Assembly (NCBI GenBank): GCA_017501255.1 | Contig: JAFVXE010000021.1 | Location: forward strand, 45,300-109,299 | DNA: 64,000 bases | Direction of reading: 5' to 3' | DNA from: Clostridia bacterium | GTDB taxonomy: Bacteria > Bacillota > Clostridia > Christensenellales > Aristaeellaceae | Shown here: in pieces, positions 46,228-54,470 of the stretch | Numbering within the stretch: the stretch's first letter is position 1 | Layout: every line of letters starts with the position of its first letter | Translations under genes and position numbers: made by a program | Notes under the pieces: generated by a model | What the model was told of the DNA's origin: nothing | Databases searched by the model: none | The model's input: only the letters and a program-made list of their open reading frames with translations

Positions 46228-46530
46228 ATGAATTGCTACACAGCTTCTCTCCCAGTGCTGAAAGCGCTGTGCGATGAAACCCGCCTGTGTATTCTGCGCC
46301 TGCTGTCCAGCGGCGAGAAAAACGGCTGTGAGATTCACCGTGCTTTTTGTTGTACCCAGCCCACCATCAGCTACCATATGAAACTGCTGGTGGATGCAGG
46401 GCTGGTGCTCTCCCGCCGGGAGGGGTGCGCAACGATGTATTCCTTGAATCAACAGCTGTGGCCCAGCGTACAACAGTTGCTGGAGGTTCTTTGCAGCCAG
46501 CGGACTGAGAAGGAGGAAGACCATGAGTGA
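46228..46530 (+). CDS. ArsR-family regulator leading the polyamine transporter operon
   Basis: A 100-residue winged helix-turn-helix protein with LKALCDETRLCILRLLSSG and the recognition helix CCTQPTISYHMKLLVDAG. It has many cysteines, including Cys34, Cys41 and Cys42 on or near the helix that carries the metal-sensing ELCVCDL motif in ArsR. That could mean a metal or thiol sensor. It overlaps potA by 8 bases, so it is the first gene of the potABCD transcript. Polyamine operons are more often governed by Cro/CI-type regulators. Confidence 0.88.
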   Translation: MNCYTASLPVLKALCDETRLCILRLLSSGEKNGCEIHRAFCCTQPTISYHMKLLVDAGLVLSRREGCATMYSLNQQLWPSVQQLLEVLCSQRTEKEEDHE

Positions 46531-47623
46531 GCTTTTGCAGGTGAAAGATCTGTGCAAGGATTATGGCAGCGGCATGGTGCTGCACAACCTGAACCTTTCC
46601 GTGAAGGCGGGAGAATTTCTGACCCTGCTGGGGCCTTCCGGTTGCGGCAAAACCACCACTTTGCGCATCATCGCCGGGCTTGAGGAAGCCACCAGCGGCA
46701 GCGTATGGCTGGAAGGTGCGGATATGTCCAATCTGCCGCCGGAGAAGCGGCCTGTGAATACAGTTTTTCAAAGCTATGCCCTCTTCCCCCACATGAATGT
46801 CTACCAGAATATCGCCTATGGTCTCAAACTGAAAGGCGTCAAAAAGGCACAGCAGAAGCAACTGGTGGCAGAAGCCCTTTCTCTGGTGCGTCTTACCGGC
46901 TATGAAAAGCGGATGCCAAGCCAGCTCAGCGGCGGTCAGCGCCAGCGGGTGGCCATTGCCCGTGCTGCCGTGCTGAAACCCCGTGTGCTTTTGCTGGATG
47001 AACCTCTGGGTGCACTGGATCTGAAGCTGCGTCAGGAGATGCAGGGCGAACTGAAACGTTTGCAGCAGCAGCTGGGGATCACCTTCATCTACATCACCCA
47101 CGATCAGGAAGAGGCGCTGAATATGTCCACCCGTATCGTGGTGATGCGGAATGGCAAAGTGGAGCAGATCGGCTCTCCCGAGGAGATTTACGAGCATCCT
47201 GAAACCCTGTTTGTGGCTGGTTTCATCGGTCAGAGCAACCTGATTCACGGCACGGTGGACAGCTGCGAGGCAGAGGGCCGGGTGCTTTTGAATGCGTACG
47301 GAATCCAGCTGCCGGCCTGCGCAGGAGCCAACTACCGCCCTGCTGTCGGGGAGGAAGCTGTAGTATGCCTCCGCCCCCAGCGGGTGCGCTATGGCAGCGA
47401 ACCGCAGCACGACATGAATCTGAAAGGCACCATCCTGAACAAAAGCTATACCGGCGGTATGCAAAACACCCAGATTGCCCTTTCGGATGGGCTGACCATC
47501 AATGCCGTTTCCCAGTCCTCTGAAATGGACGCTTTCCCGGTGGGCAGTCAGGTGTATGTGGGCTGGAGCAGCCAGCATACGCCCGTTGTACCGGAAGAAA
47601 CTGCCAAGGAGGCGTTGGCATGA
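46523..47623 (+). CDS. potA: Spermidine/putrescine ABC transporter ATPase
   Basis: A 366-residue ATPase: Walker A GPSGCGKTT, signature LSGGQRQRVAIARA, Walker B VLLLDEPLGALD, H-loop THDQEEAL and a C-terminal TOBE domain. It powers uptake through PotB and PotC. Its stop overlaps the start of potB (ATGA). All four pot genes are present with 5-60 base gaps or overlaps. Confidence 0.95.
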   Translation: MSELLQVKDLCKDYGSGMVLHNLNLSVKAGEFLTLLGPSGCGKTTTLRIIAGLEEATSGSVWLEGADMSNLPPEKRPVNTVFQSYALFPHMNVYQNIAYGLKLKGVKKAQQKQLVAEALSLVRLTGYEKRMPSQLSGGQRQRVAIARAAVLKPRVLLLDEPLGALDLKLRQEMQGELKRLQQQLGITFIYITHDQEEALNMSTRIVVMRNGKVEQIGSPEEIYEHPETLFVAGFIGQSNLIHGTVDSCEAEGRVLLNAYGIQLPACAGANYRPAVGEEAVVCLRPQRVRYGSEPQHDMNLKGTILNKSYTGGMQNTQIALSDGLTINAVSQSSEMDAFPVGSQVYVGWSSQHTPVVPEETAKEALA

Positions 47624-48480
47624 ATATGCATCAATCCGACCAACGTTTCGGTTTCTGGCTGAAGCTGCCCATGTATCTGTGGGCGATAATGTTCGTATTC
47701 GTCAGTCTTCTGTACATCATCGGGTTGAGTTTTCTCAAGCGGGATGAGCTGATTGGCGTGACCAGTCAGGTGACGCTGGAAAACTACACCCGCATGGCTG
47801 ACCCGCAGTACCTGCGCGTTCTGTGGCAGAGCCTGCGACTTTCTGCCATCACCACGGTGTTGTGTACTTTGATCGGCTACCCCTTTGGTTATCTGATGGC
47901 AAGGCTTAAGCCTGCCACCCGTTCCATTATCATGCTGCTGATCATCGTCCCCTTCTGGACCAACGCATTGATCCGCATCTACGGCTGGCGCATCCTGCTG
48001 ATGGGCAACGGGCCCATCAACAGCATCCTGCAAAAGCTGGGCCTTATCACCAAACCGCTGAAACTGCTCAACACAGAAGGCGCTGTACTGCTGGGCATGG
48101 TATATGCGCTGATTCCCTTCATGATTCTGCCCTCCTACACCGCCGTGGAAAAAATGGACTTTTCCGTGGTGGAGGCTGCACGGGATCTGGGAGCCAATCC
48201 TTTCAAGGCATTTCTGACGATCACCATCCCCCTGACCCTCTCCGGTCTGATGGCAGGCTGTGTGCTGGTGTTCATCCCCTCCATGGGCCTGTTTTTCCTG
48301 AGCGACTTGCTGGGCGGCAGCAAAACCGTGCTGGCTGGCGGCCTGATCCAGAGCCTGTACAAGAGCCGTAATCTGCCCATGGCAGCGGCCTTGAGTGTGC
48401 TGTTGCTGTCCGTCACCTGTGCCGTGATCGCTGTATACCGCAAAGTAGGCGGTACCAACGGCGATCTGAGCCTGTTCTGA
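47620..48480 (+). CDS. potB: Spermidine/putrescine ABC transporter permease PotB
   Basis: A 286-residue permease with six TM segments and the EAA loop VVEAARDLGANPFKAFLTITIPL. It forms the membrane channel with PotC. AAGGAGG precedes the ATG. Confidence 0.93.
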   Translation: MNMHQSDQRFGFWLKLPMYLWAIMFVFVSLLYIIGLSFLKRDELIGVTSQVTLENYTRMADPQYLRVLWQSLRLSAITTVLCTLIGYPFGYLMARLKPATRSIIMLLIIVPFWTNALIRIYGWRILLMGNGPINSILQKLGLITKPLKLLNTEGAVLLGMVYALIPFMILPSYTAVEKMDFSVVEAARDLGANPFKAFLTITIPLTLSGLMAGCVLVFIPSMGLFFLSDLLGGSKTVLAGGLIQSLYKSRNLPMAAALSVLLLSVTCAVIAVYRKVGGTNGDLSLF

Positions 48481-48494
48481 GGGGAGGAAACTGC

Positions 48495-49325
48495 ATGAAA
48501 AAACGTTCTGTAGGTTCCATCCTGTTTCTTTCGGTGGTATTGGTGATTCTGTATCTGCCCATCGTGATTGTGGTGCTGTATTCCTTCAACGATAATCCTG
48601 CCCGCATTCCATTGGCTTTTACCGGTTTTACCACCAAGTGGTATCACCAGCTGTTCCATGGGCGCAACAACTATGGCGATGCCCTTCTTTTGAGCTTGAA
48701 TGTGGCCTTCTGGTCCGTGTTGGTTTCCACGCTGATTGGCACGCTGGGTGCCATCGGTATGGCGCAGCGTACCCTCCGGGGCAAAAGCAAGGCCGCATGG
48801 ACAGATACTTTGATGGAAACCCTGGCCACCCTGCCCATTATGATTCCCGAAATCATTCTTGGTCTGGCGTTTCTGGTGGTTTTCAATGCAGCTGGTTTCA
48901 AGTCCAACGAAGTACGGCTGGTACTTGCCCACACCACCTTCTGTATCCCCTACATCTTCCTGACGGTGAAAAGCCGTCTGGTGGGCATGGATGCCGCTCT
49001 GTTTGACGCTGCACGGGATTTGGGAGCATCTCCATTGCGGGTGATGCTGGATATCACCCTGCCCCTGTGCAAACCCGCCATCATCAGCGGCGCCTTTCTG
49101 GCGGCTGCCATGTCGCTGGATGATTTCGTCATCAGCTTTTTCGTGTACGGTGCCGGACAGGGTACATTGCCCATCATGATCTATTCCAGCGTAAAGGTGG
49201 GCGTCAGCCCCACGGTGAATGCATTGTGTACGCTGTTGATCGGCGCAGCGTTCCTGCTGGTAGCCATCAGCCGCTATGTATCGGCCGTGCGGAAAACCAA
49301 ACAGAAGAAAATTGTTTTCCACTGA
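48495..49325 (+). CDS. potC: Spermidine/putrescine ABC transporter permease PotC
   Basis: A 276-residue permease with six TM segments and the EAA loop LFDAARDLGASPLRVMLDITL. It pairs with PotB. GGGGAGG lies before the ATG and the gap from potB is 14 bases. Confidence 0.93.
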   Translation: MKKRSVGSILFLSVVLVILYLPIVIVVLYSFNDNPARIPLAFTGFTTKWYHQLFHGRNNYGDALLLSLNVAFWSVLVSTLIGTLGAIGMAQRTLRGKSKAAWTDTLMETLATLPIMIPEIILGLAFLVVFNAAGFKSNEVRLVLAHTTFCIPYIFLTVKSRLVGMDAALFDAARDLGASPLRVMLDITLPLCKPAIISGAFLAAAMSLDDFVISFFVYGAGQGTLPIMIYSSVKVGVSPTVNALCTLLIGAAFLLVAISRYVSAVRKTKQKKIVFH

Positions 49326-49385
49326 TGTCATCCGCAGAATGCGGTACACATATCCTGATTTGTTCTTACAGAAAGGAGCTATAAC

Positions 49386-50420
49386 ATGAAGAAAATCGTT
49401 GCCCTGTTGCTGGCGCTGTGCCTGATGACCCTTCCCCTGCTGGGTCTTGCCGAGGAAGAAAAAGTAGTCAATGTTTTCAGCTGGAGCGGTTACATTGACG
49501 AAGTGACCCTGAACAAATTCGAAGAGGACACCGGAATCAAGGTGATCTGGTCGCCCATGGAGAGCATGGAGGATATGCTCAACAAAATGCATCAGGGTGC
49601 CTCTGGCTATGACCTGATCATTTCCAGCGACTACACCTTGGATATTCTTCGTCAGGCGGGCCTGATCCAGAAGCTGGATAAGTCCCTGCTGCCCAACTAC
49701 GAGAATCTGGATCCCCAGTTCCTGGGCCAGTATTATGATCCCACCGATGAATATGTGATTCCCCACATTGCCGGTTGTCCGCTGATCATCTATGATCCCA
49801 GCGTTGTTCCTTTTGAGATTACCAGCTACGAAGATCTCTGGCGACCCGAGCTGGCTGACAGTGTGGTAACTCTGGACAACGACCGCGTCATGATCGGTAT
49901 CACCCTGAAAACCCTTGGTTACAGCATGAACGAGACCGATCCTGAAATCCTCAAGCTGGCCCAGGAAAAGATGATGAGTCTGTATGGCAACATTCGTGCC
50001 TTCGGTGACAACGAATCCTATACTGCCATGGAAACAGGTGAAGCCAGTGTTGGCTTCATGTTTACCCCCTTTGTGTACATGGTCAAGAGCAGCCATCCCG
50101 ACTACGAAGTGGTTTATCCTTCCGAGGGTCTTGGCTACGGCATCGACGGCTATGTGATCCCTGCCAACGCAGAGAATGTTGAAAACGCCCATGCTCTGCT
50201 CAACTACATGATGCAGCCTGACATTGCTGCCAACAACGCCGAATATAACTACTATATGTGCGTGAACGCAGCTGCGCATGATTATCTCAGTTCCCAGTTT
50301 GTGAATGATCCCGTGATGAATGTACCCGCCGAACTGCTTACCGATGCGGAATTTATCCTCAACGTTGGCGATGCTGCCACTCTGTTCACCGAGATCTACA
50401 CCGCTTTCAAGCTGCAATAA
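49386..50420 (+). CDS. potD: Polyamine-binding protein PotD
   Basis: A 344-residue substrate-binding protein with a signal peptide (cut near GLAEEE; no lipobox Cys is evident). The mature start KVVNVFSWSGYID and YDLIISSDYTLD match PotD/PotF. It delivers spermidine or putrescine to PotBC. AAAGGAGC precedes the ATG. A strong terminator follows. Confidence 0.93.
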   Translation: MKKIVALLLALCLMTLPLLGLAEEEKVVNVFSWSGYIDEVTLNKFEEDTGIKVIWSPMESMEDMLNKMHQGASGYDLIISSDYTLDILRQAGLIQKLDKSLLPNYENLDPQFLGQYYDPTDEYVIPHIAGCPLIIYDPSVVPFEITSYEDLWRPELADSVVTLDNDRVMIGITLKTLGYSMNETDPEILKLAQEKMMSLYGNIRAFGDNESYTAMETGEASVGFMFTPFVYMVKSSHPDYEVVYPSEGLGYGIDGYVIPANAENVENAHALLNYMMQPDIAANNAEYNYYMCVNAAAHDYLSSQFVNDPVMNVPAELLTDAEFILNVGDAATLFTEIYTAFKLQ

Positions 50421-50430
50421 ACCATATACG

Positions 50431-50468
50431 AAAGGAACCCGCTCCAAACTTCCGGAGCGGGTTCCTTT
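50431..50468. terminator. Terminator after potD, shared with the motor operon
   Basis: AAAGGAACCCGCTCC (50431-50445) pairs with GGAGCGGGTTCCTTT (50454-50468), 15 bp, with an 8-base loop. It serves potD on + and the small membrane gene on minus. Confidence 0.9.
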
Positions 50469-50472
50469 TGCT

Positions 50473-50964
50473 TTACTGTCCTGCAAGGGTTCTCAATTGG
50501 AAACTGACACCCCAGACATAATAGCTGACGATCAATTCCCGGGCGGGGCTTCCCCCTGCTGCCGTCAGAATGGTGGTGGACAGATCGCCTTCCGACTTGG
50601 CCTGCAGGGAAGCATTCTGCAAATGCCCGATCTGAGCCACATCCGCAGGCTGCGGTACCACCTGAACCTCAATGAGTTCAATAGGCACCAGACAACCGTT
50701 TTTCACGTGTACGGTATAGGTCACATAGGCATAATCCGACGAAGCACGCCATTGAGCCGGTTTCTGATAGATGGTGCCGATGAAGGTTTCATTGTTCAGT
50801 GCATCCTTATGCTGGGCAAAATCGGCAGTCCTTTCTGCGGAGATGGTTTCAGCACCGACAACGGATACTGTCACCTCTGCCGTCAGGAACAGGTAGCCCA
50901 GCATCAGCAGCATCACCACCAGCATCGCCACAGAAATGATGGCTATGATCTTCAAAGCTTTCAT
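50473..50964 (-). CDS. Small membrane-anchored protein of the motor operon
   Basis: A 163-residue protein with one N-terminal TM segment (about 5-28) and an extracytoplasmic domain of mixed beta type (VTVSVVGAETISAERT, SSDYAYVTYTVHVKNGC). Unknown family. It lies 13 bases after the MotB-like gene on the same strand. The start at 50964 has GAGGG upstream; the frame runs further, into the previous gene, without a better site. It may be a wall-side accessory of the motor. Confidence 0.7.
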   Translation of the reverse strand: MKALKIIAIISVAMLVVMLLMLGYLFLTAEVTVSVVGAETISAERTADFAQHKDALNNETFIGTIYQKPAQWRASSDYAYVTYTVHVKNGCLVPIELIEVQVVPQPADVAQIGHLQNASLQAKSEGDLSTTILTAAGGSPARELIVSYYVWGVSFQLRTLAGQ

Positions 50965-50977
50965 GATTCTCGCCCTC

Positions 50978-52057
50978 TTACGGATTGGTTTGGGGTGCCA
51001 GAATATCCCGGATCTCGTCAATCATCTCGGTATCCTTGAGCCGGAATTTGAACTCCACACGGCGGGAAGCGTCCATGTTGATGGATCCATCCTCATTGTA
51101 GATGGGGTCAGAATAACTGCGGCCCTTCGCCGTAAGGATATTACGCAGAAGCTCGGACTGTTCTCGGCTCAGCCCCGGCATTTCCAGACAATAGGTGGCC
51201 ACGCTCAGGGCACGATCCTGCGAAAGCTCCAAATTCATCAGATAGTCGCCTTCGGTATCGGTGTGCCCTTCAATAATGATTTCCCCAAGAAAATCAGCAT
51301 ATTCCGGTCTGAGCAGCACGCCCAGATAGATAGGAATGAACCGGTTGAGCAGCTGCTGACCGCTTTCCTTAATGTTGTTCTTGCCGGTGTCAAAAAACAC
51401 GGTGGATTCCAGCACGATATCGCCGGTATTGTGGTCAACTGTAGCGCTGAGATTGGCTTGCGCCAGTGCGGCGCTCAATTCCCGGATGATCTGCGTTTTC
51501 ACACCCACCAGATCATCCAGCTTCTGCTGCTGATTGCTGAGGGCCAGCTGCTGTTGCTGAAGCAGAATGGTGGCATCATCCAGCGCAATCTGCTTGTTCT
51601 GCAATTCCAGATTGGCGGTTGCCAGTTCTCCCTCCCGCTCGGCAAGCAGGGCCTGTGTGGCAACGATGATTACCTGCTGCTCCTGCAGGGTAACGCTCTG
51701 CTCATCCAGTGTGGATTGCTGGTTTCCCAGCAGAATCACCAGATTATCAAGCTCTGTTTGCTTGGCATCCAGTTCGCTTTGCTTGTTTGCTAAAATGACC
51801 GCCTGTTCATCCAGCGCCGCCTGCTGGCTCAGCAGAATAATGGCTTGCTCATCCAGCGTCGTCTGTTGAGCAGACAGCAATGTTTCCTGGCTGAGCAGCT
51901 CATTGGTTTTGCTCTCCAGCATGGCAAAATACTGATATACGCTATAGCAGAGCACCAGCACAAACAGCAGCAGCAGCGCCGCCATCATATCGGAATAACT
52001 GATCCATGCAGCGCCCTGATCGCCTCTGGGTTGCCTTTTTGTACGTTTTCTGGCCAT
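50978..52057 (-). CDS. MotB/ZorB-like stator protein with OmpA peptidoglycan-binding domain
   Basis: A 359-residue protein: basic cytoplasmic start, one TM segment (about 21-45) with WISYSDMMAALLLLF, in which Asp23 sits where the proton-carrying Asp of MotB and ZorB lies. A long repetitive coiled coil follows (about 48-200; units such as ALDEQAVIL and TLDEQSVTL recur about every 14 residues), then an OmpA-like domain with IIIEGHTDTEGDYLMNLELSQDRA. It would anchor the motor to peptidoglycan. ZorB has a short linker here; the coiled-coil spacer is unusual. It follows the MotA-like gene by 24 bases. Confidence 0.85.
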   Translation of the reverse strand: MARKRTKRQPRGDQGAAWISYSDMMAALLLLFVLVLCYSVYQYFAMLESKTNELLSQETLLSAQQTTLDEQAIILLSQQAALDEQAVILANKQSELDAKQTELDNLVILLGNQQSTLDEQSVTLQEQQVIIVATQALLAEREGELATANLELQNKQIALDDATILLQQQQLALSNQQQKLDDLVGVKTQIIRELSAALAQANLSATVDHNTGDIVLESTVFFDTGKNNIKESGQQLLNRFIPIYLGVLLRPEYADFLGEIIIEGHTDTEGDYLMNLELSQDRALSVATYCLEMPGLSREQSELLRNILTAKGRSYSDPIYNEDGSINMDASRRVEFKFRLKDTEMIDEIRDILAPQTNP

Positions 52058-52081
52058 CGTATCCTCCTGCTATGGGCGTGG

Positions 52082-53284
52082 TCAATCTGCCTGCGGTTGG
52101 CTGCTGTCCAGCTCTCCGGTGAGCCGGTCAACCGCCTGCTGCATCCGTGCCAGCGAATCTGACAGGGCGGTAAGCTGCACTGCCAACTGATCGCTCGCTT
52201 CCTGTGCGCTGGCAAGGCGCTTTTCCTGCTCGCTTGTCTGAGCTTCCAGCTGCTGGCTGATTTCTCGGAGGCTCTTGGCAATTTCGCTGCTGACCAGCTG
52301 CATCATCCGGGCGCTCTCCGTCATGGTCTGGGTGGTATTCAGGGTACTCTGCAAATTCTTCTGGGTTTGCATCTGTCCCTGATTCACCAGATTCATGGTA
52401 TCGGAAAGCGCCGTCATCTGCCCGCTCAGGGAGGCATTCATCTGGGTAAAGAACTGATTGACGATGCCACGCATCGCTTCCGCCTGCTCTTGCGTAGCCC
52501 CCTTGACAAAGGAATCCACAGACCGGTTCAGGGGGCCCATGGTATGGCTCATCGCCATTTCCAGAGAAGCAGCCACCTGATTGCCGATGGTCTGCGCCAT
52601 ACGGTTCATGCGCTCTTCTTCATCCTGACGGCTGCAGATCATCTGCACATCCGCATCCAAAGGTCTGGGCATTGCCAACTCATAGAAGGCTTCTTCAAAA
52701 TTGGTCAGCGCCCGGACGGCGTGACCGGAAGCGATCCGGTTGCCCATATTGAACATCAGCGAGCAGGAAATACCTGCCACAGAGGTGGCGAAAGCAAAGC
52801 GCATACCGCCCAGCAGCACAGGGATGCTGGTGAGGGTACCTTCTGCATTGGAAAAATCCACGCTGGTGAGGCCTTCCATCAAACCAAGGAAGGTACCCAG
52901 AATGCCCAGCGAGGTAAGCAGACTGGGAATCAGCTCTGCCAACTGGGCATGACCGGGCTGCTCAATGGCGGTTTCCTCATTGATATAATCACGTGTATCA
53001 CAGGCCATGCCGCGAATATCCAACTGCCCTGCATTCAGCAGAAACTGCTGCCAGTGAGGGCGCAGGGAACGGCCCAGAAAGCGGGGTTCACGCCACACAG
53101 GACGGTCGCCCGCCGCAGTGCTTTTCTCCAGCTTGACCACCGCACGGTTCAGCAAAGCCGCATTGCGCAGCATCGGATAAATACATTTCAAAAGACCGAT
53201 CAGTGTTACCACTGCAATCGCAAAGTAAACCAGCCATTCTGACAAACCTGCCGTCAAATTGCTGATGATTTCCTTGGTGGGCAT
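52082..53284 (-). CDS. MotA/ExbB/ZorA-like proton channel protein with long coiled-coil tail
   Basis: A 400-residue protein with three TM segments (about 17-38, 114-137, 155-178). The TM2 stretch LAELIPSLLTSLGILGTFLGLMEGL and TM3 IPVLLGGMRFAFATSVAGI match the MotA/TolQ/ExbB channel pattern. After residue 180 a cytoplasmic tail of about 220 residues is mostly coiled coil. ZorA of Zorya defence systems has a similar layout with a longer tail. The start at 53284 follows GGGAGGTG. It is first in the operon. No flagellar, Tol or Ton genes are nearby. Confidence 0.85.
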   Translation of the reverse strand: MPTKEIISNLTAGLSEWLVYFAIAVVTLIGLLKCIYPMLRNAALLNRAVVKLEKSTAAGDRPVWREPRFLGRSLRPHWQQFLLNAGQLDIRGMACDTRDYINEETAIEQPGHAQLAELIPSLLTSLGILGTFLGLMEGLTSVDFSNAEGTLTSIPVLLGGMRFAFATSVAGISCSLMFNMGNRIASGHAVRALTNFEEAFYELAMPRPLDADVQMICSRQDEEERMNRMAQTIGNQVAASLEMAMSHTMGPLNRSVDSFVKGATQEQAEAMRGIVNQFFTQMNASLSGQMTALSDTMNLVNQGQMQTQKNLQSTLNTTQTMTESARMMQLVSSEIAKSLREISQQLEAQTSEQEKRLASAQEASDQLAVQLTALSDSLARMQQAVDRLTGELDSSQPQAD

Positions 53285-53376
53285 ACCGGCACCTCCCATA
53301 TGTATGGATAAAGACAATGATATCTTAACATTTCTTTCACATTTTGTAAACATTTTTGGAATCAGGTGTTACAACA

Positions 53377-53403
53377 AAAACCCCAGCATACCGAATGCTG
53401 GGG
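53377..53403 (-). terminator. Terminator after the DUF4230-type gene
   Basis: CCCCAGCAT (53381-53389) pairs with ATGCTGGGG (53395-53403). Read on the minus strand it is followed by a T-tract. It separates the DUF4230-type gene from the motor operon. Confidence 0.82.
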
Positions 53404-53421
53404 CGAAAGCGAAAATTCTTT

Positions 53422-54072
53422 TTATTCGTTATCAATGGAAACCTGATTGGCAGGAGCCGTCAGCAGCGTATCATCCCGGATGACCTTTACGGTGTAGGAA
53501 CTGGTGATGGCGTTGTTCTGCGCCACGGATTCCAGCAGGGTTTGCAGATTGCGCACCGTCACATCCCATGCATCCGTCAGATACTGCTGGTTGCTCTGCC
53601 CTTCTTCGTACAGGCGGGTTTCCAGTTCCGTTTTGATGGAAGCATACCGTTCCGGAGTGAGCGGATAGAGGAAGTCAGACTTCTTCATGTTCTCATCATT
53701 TACGGTCAGCTTGTAGTAGCTGGCACGGGGACCCGGCACACGGATGCTGATGGTATTCCCATCGCAGGAAACAACCGCTTTGCTCAGATCCACAGAGAAA
53801 TTCATGTTGAAGGTATAGGGCATTTCCACCTTCTGCACCGTGCCAAAGAGGAACGCATCCTGCGTGATGGTTTCCTGACCGGTGATTTCGGCCTCGTAAA
53901 CCACCAGATCGTTCTTTTCCTTCAGCGTTTCGCTGAAGCGCTCGCTGAGCCACTTGGTTTCGGTGCTGGTATCAAACAGCAGATCGCTGATCTGGGGCCC
54001 AAAAATGAAACCCACAAACACCATGGCCACCATCAGAACGAGGATAAAGATCAATGAAAACAGTTTCTTCAT
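53422..54072 (-). CDS. DUF4230-type membrane-anchored protein
   Basis: A 216-residue protein with an N-terminal TM segment and an extracytoplasmic domain of the DUF4230 kind (DLVVYEAEITGQETITQ, LSKAVVSCDGNTISIRVPG, LETRLYEEGQSNQQYLTDAW). The family's function is not known. AAGGAAGGG lies before the ATG. It follows the 89-residue membrane protein gene by 18 bases and ends at its own terminator. Confidence 0.75.
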   Translation of the reverse strand: MKKLFSLIFILVLMVAMVFVGFIFGPQISDLLFDTSTETKWLSERFSETLKEKNDLVVYEAEITGQETITQDAFLFGTVQKVEMPYTFNMNFSVDLSKAVVSCDGNTISIRVPGPRASYYKLTVNDENMKKSDFLYPLTPERYASIKTELETRLYEEGQSNQQYLTDAWDVTVRNLQTLLESVAQNNAITSSYTVKVIRDDTLLTAPANQVSIDNE

Positions 54073-54090
54073 TCGTTTCCCTTCCTTGGA

Positions 54091-54360
54091 TTAACCCAGT
54101 GAGAAATGCTTGCCCAGAAGTATGAGCAGCTGTACCAACAGAATAATCAAAACATACAGATTCACCAATGCGCCAGTAATCTGGAAGTATCCTCTGGCAA
54201 AACGGCGGAAGCGGCCTTTCCTGGGCTTGGGCTTATTGGCATGAGGCTTGGGCAGAGAGCCTTCGCACTCCTGGTTCTGCATCGGCTGCGCATACTGCAC
54301 AGCGTTGGGATAATTCTGCGGCGCATGATGCGGCTTCATTTCATTCAAATGGTTCGACAC
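54091..54360 (-). CDS. Small single-TM protein with basic linker
   Basis: An 89-residue protein: Pro/Gln-rich N-terminus, a basic segment (KPKPRKGRFRRFARGY) and one C-terminal TM helix (ALVNLYVLIILLVQLLILLG). GTG at 54360 is chosen because GGAGGG lies six bases upstream; the ATG at 54366 abuts that site. It is probably tail-anchored and in an operon with the DUF4230-type gene. Confidence 0.6.
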   Translation of the reverse strand: MSNHLNEMKPHHAPQNYPNAVQYAQPMQNQECEGSLPKPHANKPKPRKGRFRRFARGYFQITGALVNLYVLIILLVQLLILLGKHFSLG

Positions 54361-54432
54361 GACCATCCCTCCTTACAGCGAACATCCTATTCGCTACAGA
54401 CACATTATACAACATAATGTCGAAAAATGCCA

Positions 54433-54455
54433 CTCCGCATCTCTGCGATGCGGAG
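54433..54455 (-). terminator. Terminator after the second LacI-family gene
   Basis: CTCCGCAT (54433-54440) pairs with ATGCGGAG (54448-54455). On the minus strand it is followed by a T-rich stretch. Confidence 0.7.
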
Positions 54456-54470
54456 GAAACAGAAATCAGC

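Noticed and set aside
48135..50486. 783-residue frame on minus
   Set aside because: It overlies potB, potC and potD, which have full family motifs; the minus frame is a shadow.
50473..54360. A complete Zorya defence system
   Set aside because: Only ZorA/ZorB-like proteins are present. No ZorC, ZorD (helicase) or ZorE (HNH) candidate lies within reach, so the name is not used for the locus.
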